From: Paraburkholderia adhaesiva
GTDB taxonomy: Bacteria > Pseudomonadota > Gammaproteobacteria > Burkholderiales > Burkholderiaceae
Assembly (NCBI RefSeq): GCF_021390575.1
Contig: NZ_JAJEJQ010000001.1
Location: forward strand, 2,084,501-2,148,500
Length of the DNA: 64,000 nt
Direction of reading: 5' to 3'
A model generated the notes under the pieces. The model had not been told where the DNA came from. It did no database searches and saw nothing but the letters and a program-made list of their open reading frames with translations. The position numbers and the translations under genes were made by a program. Positions within the stretch are counted from its first letter, which is position 1; each line of letters starts with the position of its first letter. Below are positions 9,162-17,613 of the stretch, in pieces.

Positions 9162-10814
9162 TCAGCCAAAGAGTCCCTGCAGATACCACTGCCCGCCGAT
9201 GCGCTCGCGATAGAGCCAGAACATACGGCCCTGATCGTCGGCGGCGACGTAGTAGTCGCGCCCGACACCCTCGCCGTCCCACCAGCCCGTCTCGATACGC
9301 TCGGTGCGCGTGAGCGTCTTCAGCGGGCGGCGGTAAATCGGGCGGTCGTCGCGCACGGCCAGCTTCAGCGGCTTTTCGAGCAGCCATGCCGGGCGTGGCT
9401 GCGACGGCAGCGGCATGTCCGGCAAATCGAGCACGGACTGCATGGACGCCGCTGCGTCCTTCGACTGAGTCTGCGGCTGACTGCGCGGCTTGCGCGAAGA
9501 CGCCCGGCGCGCGCTCGAGCGAGACGTGCGATATGCACGTGCCGCCATCGCGTGCTCGGGCCGATGATCGTCTTCGACGAAAAGCTGCAGCACATTCTGC
9601 TCGCCGAGCCGCGCGCCAATGCGCTCGAACAACTGCGCGATCGATGCATCCGATGTTTCCGGCATCGGGAACAGCGTGTCGTTAGGCGCGGCATACTCGC
9701 TCACCCCGGACGCGACGAGCGCAAGCCCGATCACCGGCGCGGCGAGTTCGGTCTGATTGAGCTTCTCGCGCAAGAGCCACAACAGATGCGCGGCATCGCG
9801 CGAAGGCGCTGCCCACGCGAGCGTCAGACTCGACGTGCGCGGTGCGTGGCGCGAAGCCAGTTCGTGTTCGAGCCGCAACTCGAAGGCCGTGAGCGCAGCA
9901 TGTTGCGCGGCGAGCCAGCCCGCCAGCTGCATCACGAGCCGACGGGCGGCGAAGAGCAGTGCCTCGGCGCTTTCCACACGCGCCTGCAATTCGAGTTCGG
10001 CGCGAAACGACGGCGGCGCGCTGAACGACACGCGCGGATCGGGCGCCTCGCCGCGCGCCTGCGCGAGCCAGGTCAGCACACCGTCACCGAAGCGCCGCGC
10101 GATGCCATCGCGCGGCAAACGGCGCAGATCGCCAAGGCTCGCGCAGCCAATCTGCGTGAGCGCGTGATCGTGCTGCGCGGCGAACGGAGCCAGCGTGACC
10201 GGCAGCGTGTCGAGCACGCGCGCAAGCGTCGTCTCCTTGAGCACGCGCCAGCGACGCGACGCACGCGTGGCGCGTGCTTGTGCAAGCGTCCACGCACCCC
10301 AGGCGGTGGGCGCGCAGGCGATGCGCGCGATGTGACCGCAGTCGGCCACCGTCGACGCCACTTTCGCCAGCAGCGCACGCACGCCGCCGAAAAGGCGCAA
10401 GCCGGAACCGACCTCCAGCAACAACGTATGCGACTGCGCAAACGACACCTTCGGCGTATAGGCAAGCAACGCGAGCGCGAGCGCTTCGAACGCGCGCGTC
10501 TCGCGCGCCGGATCGGGTTCGAGCAGCACGAGCCCTGGCGCGAGTGCGAGCGCATGCGCGCGCGTGTTGCCGGCGCGCACGCCGAGCGCGAACGCATCGG
10601 GATCGGGGATCAGGACACGCGCGTGGTCGGCCAGCGCATAGCAGCGGGAGTCCTGCGCATCAGACGCATCGGGCACACCCAGCGGCTGCGCCCGGGCCTC
10701 AGACGGATGCCCATGCGGCTGATCCGGCAGTTGACCCGGCAATTGACCTGGCAACAGCAGCGGCCTCACGGCCTCCAGCGGCAAGAGCGGCAAGGTAACG
10801 GCGATCCACAACAT
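9162..10814 (-). CDS. imuB: ImuB, inactive Y-family polymerase-like mutasome protein
   Basis: A 550-aa protein starting MLWIAVTLPLLPLEAV, the typical ImuB start. ImuB resembles a Y-family polymerase that has lost its catalytic acids and acts as the hub joining ImuA, DnaE2 and the beta clamp in SOS mutagenesis. ALGV, DPDAFALGVRAGNTRAHA and the C-terminal ETGWWDGEGVGRDYYVA are recognisable ImuB features. I chose the ATG at 10814, inside the end of imuA (116-base overlap), over a 57-residue serine- and arginine-rich extension that reads as out-of-frame imuA. Residues near 440-490 form a variable basic/serine linker. Confidence 0.9.
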   Translation of the reverse strand: MLWIAVTLPLLPLEAVRPLLLPGQLPGQLPDQPHGHPSEARAQPLGVPDASDAQDSRCYALADHARVLIPDPDAFALGVRAGNTRAHALALAPGLVLLEPDPARETRAFEALALALLAYTPKVSFAQSHTLLLEVGSGLRLFGGVRALLAKVASTVADCGHIARIACAPTAWGAWTLAQARATRASRRWRVLKETTLARVLDTLPVTLAPFAAQHDHALTQIGCASLGDLRRLPRDGIARRFGDGVLTWLAQARGEAPDPRVSFSAPPSFRAELELQARVESAEALLFAARRLVMQLAGWLAAQHAALTAFELRLEHELASRHAPRTSSLTLAWAAPSRDAAHLLWLLREKLNQTELAAPVIGLALVASGVSEYAAPNDTLFPMPETSDASIAQLFERIGARLGEQNVLQLFVEDDHRPEHAMAARAYRTSRSSARRASSRKPRSQPQTQSKDAAASMQSVLDLPDMPLPSQPRPAWLLEKPLKLAVRDDRPIYRRPLKTLTRTERIETGWWDGEGVGRDYYVAADDQGRMFWLYRERIGGQWYLQGLFG

Positions 10815-11556
10815 GATTGACCCCGGGCCGCGGCACGGCATGCGCCGACCCTGTGAGGGGCAGCACGGCGTCCTGCAGCGGCAACGTAACGACGAGTGGC
10901 TGGGCGGGCGGCGGCCCGCGGCGTTTGAAGATATCGACGGACACGGCGGTGAGCTGCATCCACTGGCGCCGGTTGAGACTGGCATCGACGGGCGGCGGCA
11001 CCGGCGTGCAGACCATACGCAACGGCGCCGGCGACGATTGCCTACGCGCCGCGAGCGGGCGGATCAGGAACGCGAGCGAGCCCGAATCCTGCGCGGCGAC
11101 CTGCAAACGCCGCACCGCATCGGCGCGCGCCCTCGTCTGCCAGAGCAGCACTGCGCCCATGCCGTCCTGGCGCAGTGCCTGCTCGGCGACCCAGGGGGCA
11201 TCGTCCTCGCCCGCGCGCACCCAGACCACGCGCTCGAGCGCGAGTCCCCACGCCCCGAGCGCGCACGCATACGGCTGCCAGGGCGGCGCGACGAGCAGCA
11301 CATGGCGACCGGCCGTGGCCGTGAGCGTTCGCAGCGCGGGCGCGATGAGACGCATCTCGCCGATACCGCCCTGCTCGACCAGCAACTCGGTCAGACTGCC
11401 CGTTGGCCAACCGGCGCCGGGCAGGAGTGCGTCGAGCGCAGCATGGCCGCTCGGTACCGTGCGAGCGCCCGCATGCGCGAGCTGGTCACCCGCCCAGATC
11501 CGGCTTTGCAGCCGGGGCGGCAGATGGGTTGCCGCAAGCTGAAGTGCTGCTGCCAT
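10699..11556 (-). CDS. imuA: ImuA, RecA-like SOS mutasome protein
   Basis: A 285-aa ImuA (SulA/RecA-like) protein, first gene of the mutasome operon. ImuA is needed with ImuB and DnaE2 for damage-induced mutagenesis. Visible family features are VPSGHAALDALLPGAGWPTG early on, the degenerate ATP-site region GSLTELLVEQGGIGEM, and HVLLVAPPWQPYA in the core strand. The ATG at 11554-11556 has only a weak ribosome site. A consensus LexA box lies 95 bases upstream, so the operon should be induced by DNA damage. Confidence 0.88.
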   Translation of the reverse strand: MAAALQLAATHLPPRLQSRIWAGDQLAHAGARTVPSGHAALDALLPGAGWPTGSLTELLVEQGGIGEMRLIAPALRTLTATAGRHVLLVAPPWQPYACALGAWGLALERVVWVRAGEDDAPWVAEQALRQDGMGAVLLWQTRARADAVRRLQVAAQDSGSLAFLIRPLAARRQSSPAPLRMVCTPVPPPVDASLNRRQWMQLTAVSVDIFKRRGPPPAQPLVVTLPLQDAVLPLTGSAHAVPRPGVNHVVDRRYLAALAAGGREAAAVARSIAGSTAGSAAWASV

Positions 11557-12075
11557 GGTTGTGCTCGGTCGAAAAGGAATGGATCGCCCTGCCCAAGCCG
11601 AAAACGGGGCATGACGAAATCACTGACTGGAGCTGTTATCGCGCCGGTACCTGTATATTTATACAGTATTTTACGCAATTTTGGGAAGCGGGATGGAGCG
11701 CGCTGGGGCACCCGCGTCAGCTGCTGCTGATCTGGCAGCGATCGCTGAGGTCATCGACTTGAGGCCAAGCCGAAAGGGGGATGACCCGCGATGCTATGAT
11801 TGCCAGTCCCGCGATGCGTGACAGCGCGCGGGCTGCCCGTCTCACGGCATTGATTCACTGAACGCTTCGCATTATTTGCACTAACCGCGCTCGATCCGCA
11901 ATGTACGCAGCCGCCTGGCCTCCTTCGAAAACGCTCTGAACAGCCTCCGTCACCGCACCCCTATGCGCTGACGCAGCTATTCGTTCCGGACTCGCGTCAC
12001 AAGCGATCCGGCAATGCCGTTCGACTCCGACACAACTCGTCAGGAATCGCACGGCGGCTTTTTCGTGAGACCAAC
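11557..12075. other. Intergenic region between imuA and proline dehydrogenase
   Basis: No gene seen in 519 bases. It holds the LexA box of imuA (11651-11666) and must hold the promoter of the plus-strand proline dehydrogenase gene. A possible -10 TATGAT is at about 11793, but I see no convincing -35 partner or ribosome site for it. Confidence 0.4.
11651..11666 (-). promoter_or_regulatory. LexA (SOS) box of the imuA-imuB-dnaE2 operon
   Basis: CTGTATATTTATACAG is a perfect match to the beta/gamma-proteobacterial LexA consensus CTGT-N8-ACAG with the favoured alternating AT centre. It lies 95 bases before the imuA start codon, where it would block the operon promoter until RecA triggers LexA cleavage. 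Confidence 0.9.
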
Positions 12076-12987
12076 ATGCGTATTCTCAATACGATGGCGG
12101 CACGCGCCATCCCGCTCGTACCCCGTTCACTAATCCGCAAAATCTCGCGCCGCTATATCGCTGGCGCGACGCTCTCCGACGCGCTCGACCGCGTGCGCTC
12201 ACTGCATGCAGCGGGCTACCGCACGACGCTCGAAGTCCTCGGTGAAACCGTCTACTCGCTGGCAGAAGTCGAAACGGCAACGCGCGAATACCTGGCCCTG
12301 ATCGACGCACTGCATACCGCCGGCGTGTCTGCGGAGCTGTCGATCAAGCCATCCGCCCTCGGCTTGCTGTTCGATGAAACCCTTTGCAAAGAGCACGTAC
12401 TACGCATCCTCGATGCTGCGAACGCGAAAGGCGTGACCGCTTGCATCGACATGGAAGACGCGAATTGCACACAGAAAACACTCGACCTCTTCGGGAAGGC
12501 AGAAGCGGCAGGGGCAGACGTGGGTATTGCTCTGCAGGCGTATCTGAAACGCACATACGATGACATCGTCCCGCTTCAACTTCGGATGAGCCGGCTGCGA
12601 ATCTGCAAAGGCATCTATGCCGAAGCCAGGGAGCATCTTGTATCGGGCGCATCGCTGGACCGACGTGCAATCAACGAGCATTTCGTGCGACACGTCTCGA
12701 GCGCATTACAGGCTGGATCGTTCGTTGGTATTGCGACGCACGACGAGGCGTTGATCGACTCGCTGATCGAGTGGATCCGGCACGAGCAGATCGAGCCAGG
12801 CCGCTTCGAATTTCAGATGCTGCTCGGCGTTTGTGAATCGTTGCGGGAGCGTCTGCGTGCAATGGGGATGCAGGTGCGTGTGTATGTTCCCTACGGTCAC
12901 GACTGGTATGGATACAGCACGCGGCGCATCAAGGAAAATCCACGTATCGCAGGCTATGTTCTGCGCGCGCTGTTGAGCGGCGGTTAG
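12076..12987 (+). CDS. Proline dehydrogenase, monofunctional
   Basis: A 303-aa FAD-dependent proline dehydrogenase (PRODH fold), oxidising proline to pyrroline-5-carboxylate. Diagnostic segments are SIKPSALGL, CIDMEDANC, LQAYLKRT and the C-terminal VRVYVPYGHDWYGYSTRRI. The RRIKENP motif, which holds the arginines binding the proline carboxylate, is intact. Length matches the single-domain enzymes of Gram-positives rather than the large bifunctional PutA; no P5C dehydrogenase gene is adjacent. It is the last core gene before the integrated element. Confidence 0.87.
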   Translation: MRILNTMAARAIPLVPRSLIRKISRRYIAGATLSDALDRVRSLHAAGYRTTLEVLGETVYSLAEVETATREYLALIDALHTAGVSAELSIKPSALGLLFDETLCKEHVLRILDAANAKGVTACIDMEDANCTQKTLDLFGKAEAAGADVGIALQAYLKRTYDDIVPLQLRMSRLRICKGIYAEAREHLVSGASLDRRAINEHFVRHVSSALQAGSFVGIATHDEALIDSLIEWIRHEQIEPGRFEFQMLLGVCESLRERLRAMGMQVRVYVPYGHDWYGYSTRRIKENPRIAGYVLRALLSGG

Positions 12988-13085
12988 CGGTGCTGTAAGT
13001 TGCCACGAATCGCTGACTTGGGCAAAAACTAACCTGCGCCCCATCCGTTGGGGTCAATGTACGGGCGCAGCAGCAGAAAACGAAA

Positions 13086-13118
13086 AAGGGGTTACAGGCC
13101 AATGGCTTGTAACCCCTT
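13086..13118 (-). terminator. Displaced original terminator of the tRNA-Pro gene
   Basis: AAGGGGTTACA pairs with TGTAACCCCTT, with an inner GCC-AAT-GGC, giving a strong hairpin. On the minus strand it is followed by TTTTTCG. It lies just beyond the tRNA 3'-end fragment at 13127-13176, so before the element integrated it would have ended the tRNA-Pro transcript. It also faces the end of the proline dehydrogenase gene. Confidence 0.7.
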
Positions 13119-13126
13119 GAATTCGT

Positions 13127-13176
13127 TGGTCGGAGCGATAGGATTCGAACCTACGACCCTCTGATCCCAAATCAGA
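13127..13176 (-). repeat. attL: 50-bp copy of the tRNA-Pro 3' end
   Basis: This 50-bp block is identical to 37652-37701, the 3' 50 bases of the tRNA-Pro gene from the anticodon stem to the encoded CCA. The match stops abruptly on both sides. It is the junction left when the element recombined into the tRNA gene. It is not a functional tRNA because the 5' arm is absent. Confidence 0.95.
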
Positions 13177-13314
13177 AGTATTCGATTCTGATGATGTTCG
13201 ATGTTACACCAAGATGCATTCGACATCCTGCCAAAATACTTTACTGTATTGAGTTTCATGGATTTCTTGGTCACCTGTTGTAACATCATGTCTCATCCGC
13301 TATCGGCCAATTTT

Positions 13315-13332
13315 GTTACCTGGCCGTTACCT
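13315..13332. promoter_or_regulatory. Probable integrase arm-type sites, left end
   Basis: GTTACCT occurs at 13315-13321 and 13326-13332, 11 bases apart, just before the integrase start codon. The same heptamer occurs three times at the right end (37534-37559). Repeats of this kind near both att cores are what arm-binding sites of tyrosine integrases look like; the position here would also let the integrase repress its own gene. Confidence 0.6.
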
Positions 13333-13343
13333 AAGGAGGGACT

Positions 13344-14786
13344 GTGACTCGAATCGTATTGACCGACAGGAAGGTCAAAAACATCGACAAGCCTGCAGAG
13401 GGCCAGGAGGAGCACTGGGATGCCCTGGTGCCCGGTTTGGCGTTGCGAGTGACTTACACGGGTACTCGATCTTGGGTCGTAGTAAAGCGCGCGAGTGTCG
13501 GCGGCAAAAAGAAGCTGCATCGGGAAACGCTCGGACGCTATCCCCAGTTGTCACTTGAAGACGCGCGGGAGCGTGCTCGCGAGATCCTTGTCTTGATCGA
13601 AGCGGGGGATGATCCAAAGGCGACCAAGGCAGCCCAAAAAATTGCGAAGGTGGCGGACAATAAGAATACTTTCGAAAACGTCAGAAATAGGTTCCTGGCC
13701 GCCAAAAGCAAGAAACTGAAGCCGAGAACCCTTGAATTCTATGGCGCAAATCTCGGCGATACCCATTTTGAAGGCTGGAATAATTTCCCCTTGAAGGCCA
13801 TCACACGTGCTCAGGTTCGTGCCCAGATCGATGGCATCGAGGAGGAAATTTCCGCATCTGTAGCGTTCGCCGTGTTCTCGTCTCTACGAGCGATGTTTAA
13901 TTGGGCAGTAGAGAAAGACATTTTGACTACGGCACCTACTGATCGAATGGAGGGCCCGGATGGATCTGACAAGCGGAAACGGGTTCTTTCTGACGACGAA
14001 TTGCGGATTGCATGGACAGCATTGTCCAGCGCCGGAATTTTCGAGATTCCATACAAATTATTAATATTGACCGGACAAAGGCGGGAGGAAATCGTTGCTC
14101 TTCGTAGAGATGAGCTGTATGACCTGGATACCGATGCCCCATACATTCTTCTCTCAGAATCCCGGACAAAAAATGGGTTGCCCCATACTGTGCCGCTTGC
14201 ACCCTTATCCGCAGAATTAGTGCGTCGTGCGCTTACCAATTGTCAAAATTCAGATGGAAATCCCTACGTATTTAGTACCACAGGAAAGACACCTTTGTCT
14301 GGATATAGCAGGGTTAAAAATTCAATAGACAAGGAAATCGTCAGAATTACAAATGCGGAATTGACAACGGTGCGCAACGCTGGCGATATGCAACGACTAG
14401 TTCAACTAGGGAAAGCATTTCCCAGCGAGAGGCGAGAAGCTCGAATTCTCAGTGACATCGCAGCAGCTGAAGCGGCCGGAGACGCCGGGGCGGCAGCGCG
14501 TTTGGCTACCGAATTGGAGATGCTGGATGTCGATCCGACCCGCTGTTCATGGCGTCTGCATGATTTCCGGCGTACGTTAGTGACCGGAATGAACAATCAA
14601 ATGATTGATCCTCATATTGTTGAGATCGTAGTAAATCACGTGAGCGGCTCAGTAAAAGACAATGTCGCAGGCGTGTATAACTACGCTCAATATCTTCCCC
14701 AACGTCGGTCGGCACTTGAGGTGTGGGCGAAATATATCGAATCTTTGGTGCAATCTGATCAGGTAGTGGAAGTCACATTGAATTGA
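13344..14786 (+). CDS. int: Tyrosine recombinase (integrase) of the element
   Basis: A 480-aa phage-type integrase with an N-terminal DUF4102-like arm-binding domain (residues 1-95), a SAM-like core-binding domain (about 105-200) and the catalytic domain. Catalytic residues are seen: Arg247 in TGQRREE, Lys276 in RTKNGLP, His406 and Arg409 in HDFRR, His432 in NHVSG, and Tyr445 or Tyr447 in VYNYAQY. An extra helical stretch rich in Ala and Glu sits at about 340-400, between the catalytic Lys and HxxR. GTG start at 13344 after AAGGAGGG. It should recombine the 50-bp tRNA-Pro core repeat. Confidence 0.94.
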   Translation: MTRIVLTDRKVKNIDKPAEGQEEHWDALVPGLALRVTYTGTRSWVVVKRASVGGKKKLHRETLGRYPQLSLEDARERAREILVLIEAGDDPKATKAAQKIAKVADNKNTFENVRNRFLAAKSKKLKPRTLEFYGANLGDTHFEGWNNFPLKAITRAQVRAQIDGIEEEISASVAFAVFSSLRAMFNWAVEKDILTTAPTDRMEGPDGSDKRKRVLSDDELRIAWTALSSAGIFEIPYKLLILTGQRREEIVALRRDELYDLDTDAPYILLSESRTKNGLPHTVPLAPLSAELVRRALTNCQNSDGNPYVFSTTGKTPLSGYSRVKNSIDKEIVRITNAELTTVRNAGDMQRLVQLGKAFPSERREARILSDIAAAEAAGDAGAAARLATELEMLDVDPTRCSWRLHDFRRTLVTGMNNQMIDPHIVEIVVNHVSGSVKDNVAGVYNYAQYLPQRRSALEVWAKYIESLVQSDQVVEVTLN

Positions 14787-15321
14787 CGACCAACCAAGAA
14801 AAAAATCCTTCCGCACTCTCGTACGGGAGGATTGTCCCCGCTAACGCCGGGGATGTGCTGCTACTGCAAGCCGCCTATTCGGCGGAAATACAGTCAATCC
14901 ATCAGAATTAACATCGTCCGTTCGGCGCGTCATCTGATTTATGATAATACTCAGATTGATTTTTCGTAAAGCTATTTTTAATGAAAATGTACTTTTTCAT
15001 TTTATACGTTTAAATTTTACGGACGATCTTGTTCGTATAGATATTTGAGCAAGAATACGTTACTTCGATATAAATTATTTTTGAATAACGGTCTTTCTAA
15101 GATGGCTTTAATCGAATGCATTTGGTTGGCGATTCCATAGGGGGCAGTCACGAAGTACGAAGTCGCGACACGTTCGCCCCACCCCCTCTCCCGACACGCT
15201 GGGCTTTGGCACTTCGCATGCCGTTGTCTGTGGGGTGAAAAAAGTTTGGCAACGCCCAGGCACAGAAATTTGCTGAGGCCCTAAAACTTGTTGACGTCGC
15301 AAATTTCCTCACGTATCGTTG
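14787..15321. other. AT-rich gene-free region downstream of the integrase
   Basis: No convincing gene. The first 60 bases hold two imperfect hairpins (AATCCTTCCG/CGGGAGGATT and CCCCG/CGGGG) that may end the integrase transcript. Bases 14930-15110 are strikingly AT-rich for this genome, with runs such as TTTTTAATGAAAATG. A 64-codon minus-strand frame at 15108-15302 has no ribosome site or family features. The region could hold promoters or an origin for the alpA/repA genes. Confidence 0.35.
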
Positions 15322-15479
15322 CTCCAACTTGATGCGCTAGGTCTCGCCTAGATCAGGTTGGAGGGCTTAGGCTCTCAGTTTTTTACACGTCCTTCGGACG
15401 AACACATTTACCCATCAGGCCACGGGTCCGTCTTTTTTTCGGGCTCGTGACGATGAACCTGATGGTCCTTTTGTGTTCG
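15322..15479 (+). ncRNA. Structured leader RNA upstream of alpA
   Basis: Two strong nested hairpins lie head to tail. The first (15322-15363) pairs CTCCAACTTGAT with ATCAGGTTGGAG and has an inner CTAGG/CCTAG stem; TTTTTT follows it at 15379-15384 after a short spacer. The second (15399-15479) stacks three helices: CGAACACA/TGTGTTCG, CCATCAGG/CCTGATGG and CACGGGTCCG/CGGGCTCGTG, the last with two G-T pairs and a T-rich loop. An alternative CGTCC-TTC-GGACG hairpin lies at 15388-15400. The block ends 16 bases before the alpA ATG. It could be a cis-acting leader or attenuator, or a separate small RNA. No known family is recognised. Confidence 0.5.
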
Positions 15480-15495
15480 CGTCCTGGAGGACAGC

Positions 15496-15747
15496 ATGTT
15501 CGTAGTACCCAACACCGCAGCGTCCGCTGCAAATCCCCATCGCCTTGTGCTGCTGCCGCAGCTTAAGACTGAGTTTGGCGTCCCGTATAGCCGGATGCAT
15601 CTGTATCGTCTGGTCAAGGCCGGACAATTCCCCGCTCCGATTCGCATTTCGTCGAACCGCATCGCATGGCGTGCGAGCTCGATTCTTGCCTGGATCGATG
15701 CGCGCGAAATGGCCTCGCTCGGCATGGAGGTTCGCCATGCTGCCTAA
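15496..15747 (+). CDS. AlpA family HTH regulator/excisionase
   Basis: An 83-aa protein with the AlpA/MerR-like helix-turn-helix: GVPYSRMHLYRLVKAGQFP, then a wing with IRISSNRIAWRASSILAWI. AlpA proteins activate integrase genes or act as recombination directionality factors in P4-like elements. GGAGG precedes the ATG. Its end overlaps the start of the RepA-like gene by 11 bases, so the two are translationally coupled. A structured leader precedes it. Confidence 0.82.
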   Translation: MFVVPNTAASAANPHRLVLLPQLKTEFGVPYSRMHLYRLVKAGQFPAPIRISSNRIAWRASSILAWIDAREMASLGMEVRHAA

Positions 15748-16864
15748 TCTCGCGCTCCCCACGCCCACTATCAGCGCTTCCGACATCGCTGAGCCGATTA
15801 ACTGGCTCAATCTGTGCGGTAAAGAGCCGCCTGAGCGGAGCTGGCTGATTGACCAGCTGATTCCGACGGGGCACGTTACCAGTCTCTACGGTCGCGGCAG
15901 CGTTGGCAAAACGTTGAGCGCGATGCAGATGGGCGCTTGCGTTGCGCTCGGCAAACCCGCGTTCGGTATCGACGTGACGCGCGGGCGTGTGCTCGGCCTC
16001 TTCTGCGAGGATGACCACGACGAGTTGTGGCGCCGTACTCATCGCCTTGCACAGGGCCTCGACTCCAGTCTGCGCGACCTGGCTGGGTGGCTCGATTTCC
16101 ATCCGCGTATCGGTATGGATAACGTGCTTGCTACGCGAGGCGAAGGTGGAATTGTCCGTCCAGAGCCTCTCTATGCAAGTCTCGTCGAGACGCTGATGAC
16201 CGCGCGTTCGCAAGAACGGCCGTACTCGTTCATCATCCTCGACAACGTGGCGCAAATGCTCGCTGTGCAGGAGAATGACCGCGCACAGGTGACGCAGGCC
16301 GTCAATCTTCTGTCTCGTGTGGCAAACCAGTTTGACTGTGCCGTGCTGATGCTCGCGCATACCGCCAAGGTCGGGACGAGCGAGTTCTCCGGCTCGACAG
16401 CGTGGGAAAATTCCGTGCGCTCGCGCCTGCTTCTGAGACGTAAGGACGACGAGGACATGGACCAGCCCTCGGACGAGGTGCTTCTGTCCAGCAGAAAGGC
16501 CAACTACGCCGCGCGAGGCACGGTATGCCTGCGCTATGACGAGGGGTTCTACCGTCGCACGGATGGCGAGAATGCGGACGCGTTCGAGCTCATTCGCCAG
16601 GAGAGGCTGGATGAACATGCGCAGAGCGTGCTGCTGAACGGGCTGATGCACCTCCAGGGCCTGGGTATCGACGCGAGTCAGTCTTCCCGTTCGGTGGAGC
16701 GTTACCTGCCGAAGCTGCTGATCGCGCAAGGTCTGAATGACGGGTGCCAGCTCGTGGAGCTGAAAGCGGCCCTGACGAGAGCGCTGTTGGACGGGACGAT
16801 CATCGTCCAGACGAAGCGTGACCGCCGACAGGCGCGTGAGGTCGAGTACCTCACTCTGGCATGA
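15737..16864 (+). CDS. RepA-like AAA/RecA-fold ATPase (replicative helicase type)
   Basis: A 375-aa ATPase of the RSF1010 RepA/RecA-like type. The Walker A motif GRGSVGKT is at residues 52-59 and Walker B SFIILDN at 164-170; LMLAHTAKVG later matches the sensor region and FSGSTAWENSVRSRL is typical of the family. The C-terminal 90 residues look like a winged helix. It probably loads or drives replication of the excised element or acts on its origin. ATG at 15737 with GGAGG upstream, overlapping alpA. A longer reading frame starting at 15545 overlaps alpA entirely and is not the gene. Confidence 0.8.
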   Translation: MLPNLALPTPTISASDIAEPINWLNLCGKEPPERSWLIDQLIPTGHVTSLYGRGSVGKTLSAMQMGACVALGKPAFGIDVTRGRVLGLFCEDDHDELWRRTHRLAQGLDSSLRDLAGWLDFHPRIGMDNVLATRGEGGIVRPEPLYASLVETLMTARSQERPYSFIILDNVAQMLAVQENDRAQVTQAVNLLSRVANQFDCAVLMLAHTAKVGTSEFSGSTAWENSVRSRLLLRRKDDEDMDQPSDEVLLSSRKANYAARGTVCLRYDEGFYRRTDGENADAFELIRQERLDEHAQSVLLNGLMHLQGLGIDASQSSRSVERYLPKLLIAQGLNDGCQLVELKAALTRALLDGTIIVQTKRDRRQAREVEYLTLA

Positions 16865-16930
16865 GGCATGACCAGCTAGCTTTCAGCCAGTTTGGGTGTG
16901 AGAAGAGATCGAGAGGCAAACGCCTCTTTG

Positions 16931-16984
16931 ATCCTCCTCGCCTCAACATCCCCTTATATAAGGGGATGTTGAGGCGAGGAGGAT
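16931..16984. repeat. 54-bp perfect palindrome, left of the cargo block
   Basis: Two 27-base arms (each beginning ATCCTCCTCGCCTCAACATC) are exact reverse complements with no spacer, centred on TTATATAA. It lies between the convergent ends of the RepA-like gene and the next minus-strand gene. No T-run follows on either side. A 60-bp perfect palindrome with related sequence is at 35586-35645. Confidence 0.95.
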
Positions 16985-17070
16985 TTCGCCACGGATCGCG
17001 CATAAGAAAACAGGTCCGGCCTATCGGCACGGACCTGACAATCATGACTACTGCGTCACTCTGCCAGTAC

Positions 17071-17514
17071 TCAGCAGAGCGGATACAGAATCGAGCGGTT
17101 GCGCTTTCTTAACTCCTTGCGAAAGCATTTCGGTTCGGGACCGACAGGCCACCTTCGGATCAACTTGATCGGCAGGTGATGCGTAGCCGTTCTGAAATGG
17201 ATTTCAGCGTGGCAGTCTGGATCATCCGTGTCGTCGAATTTGACCCAACTGAGCCTCCAGAAAACCTTCAGCCACTGCTGCATATCTACGTCCATCGACA
17301 GTTCCTTGATCTGACACAGCAGGTACGGACTCGCCGGAAGCTGCGCGTCAAGAACGCCTGCCCCGGTGTCAATCACGTACTCTGGCACATCCATTGCAAA
17401 GATCGCGGCGGCAATCGTCGCCGGGTGTGCAGTCTCCAACAATCGCACGCCATCGCCTGACAGTGCACCGATCAATACGCCGTTGTCGCAACGGTAGAAC
17501 GAAACTTTCAGCAT
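17071..17514 (-). CDS. Hypothetical protein
   Basis: A 147-aa protein of no recognised family. I set the start at the ATG at 17514 because a perfect AAGGAGGT lies 7 bases upstream; the frame stays open for another 64 codons but that part covers the intergenic dyad. It has hydrophobic strands early (MLKVSFYRCDNGVLIGAL) and a basic tail. It is convergent with the RepA-like gene and divergent from the next gene, with a 28-base dyad operator between the two divergent starts. Confidence 0.6.
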   Translation of the reverse strand: MLKVSFYRCDNGVLIGALSGDGVRLLETAHPATIAAAIFAMDVPEYVIDTGAGVLDAQLPASPYLLCQIKELSMDVDMQQWLKVFWRLSWVKFDDTDDPDCHAEIHFRTATHHLPIKLIRRWPVGPEPKCFRKELRKRNRSILYPLC

Positions 17515-17543
17515 CTTGACCTCCTTGGTTGTCCTGTATTTCG

Positions 17544-17571
17544 CGTATAGCGATCTGGAGATCGCTATACG
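17544..17571. promoter_or_regulatory. 28-base dyad operator between divergent genes
   Basis: CGTATAGCGATCT-GG-AGATCGCTATACG is a perfect inverted repeat with 13-base arms, midway between two divergent start codons (17514 and 17614). The half GCTATACG recurs upstream of three other element genes. Confidence 0.65.
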
Positions 17572-17613
17572 AAGGACCCGGCGCACTGCCCGGGACTTTT
17601 CGAAAAGGACATC

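Noticed and set aside
13127-13176. A second tRNA-Pro gene
   Set aside because: Only the 3' 50 bases are present; the D-arm and 5' acceptor strand are missing, so it is the att repeat.
15108-15302. 64-codon minus-strand frame in the AT-rich region
   Set aside because: No ribosome site, no family, biased composition.
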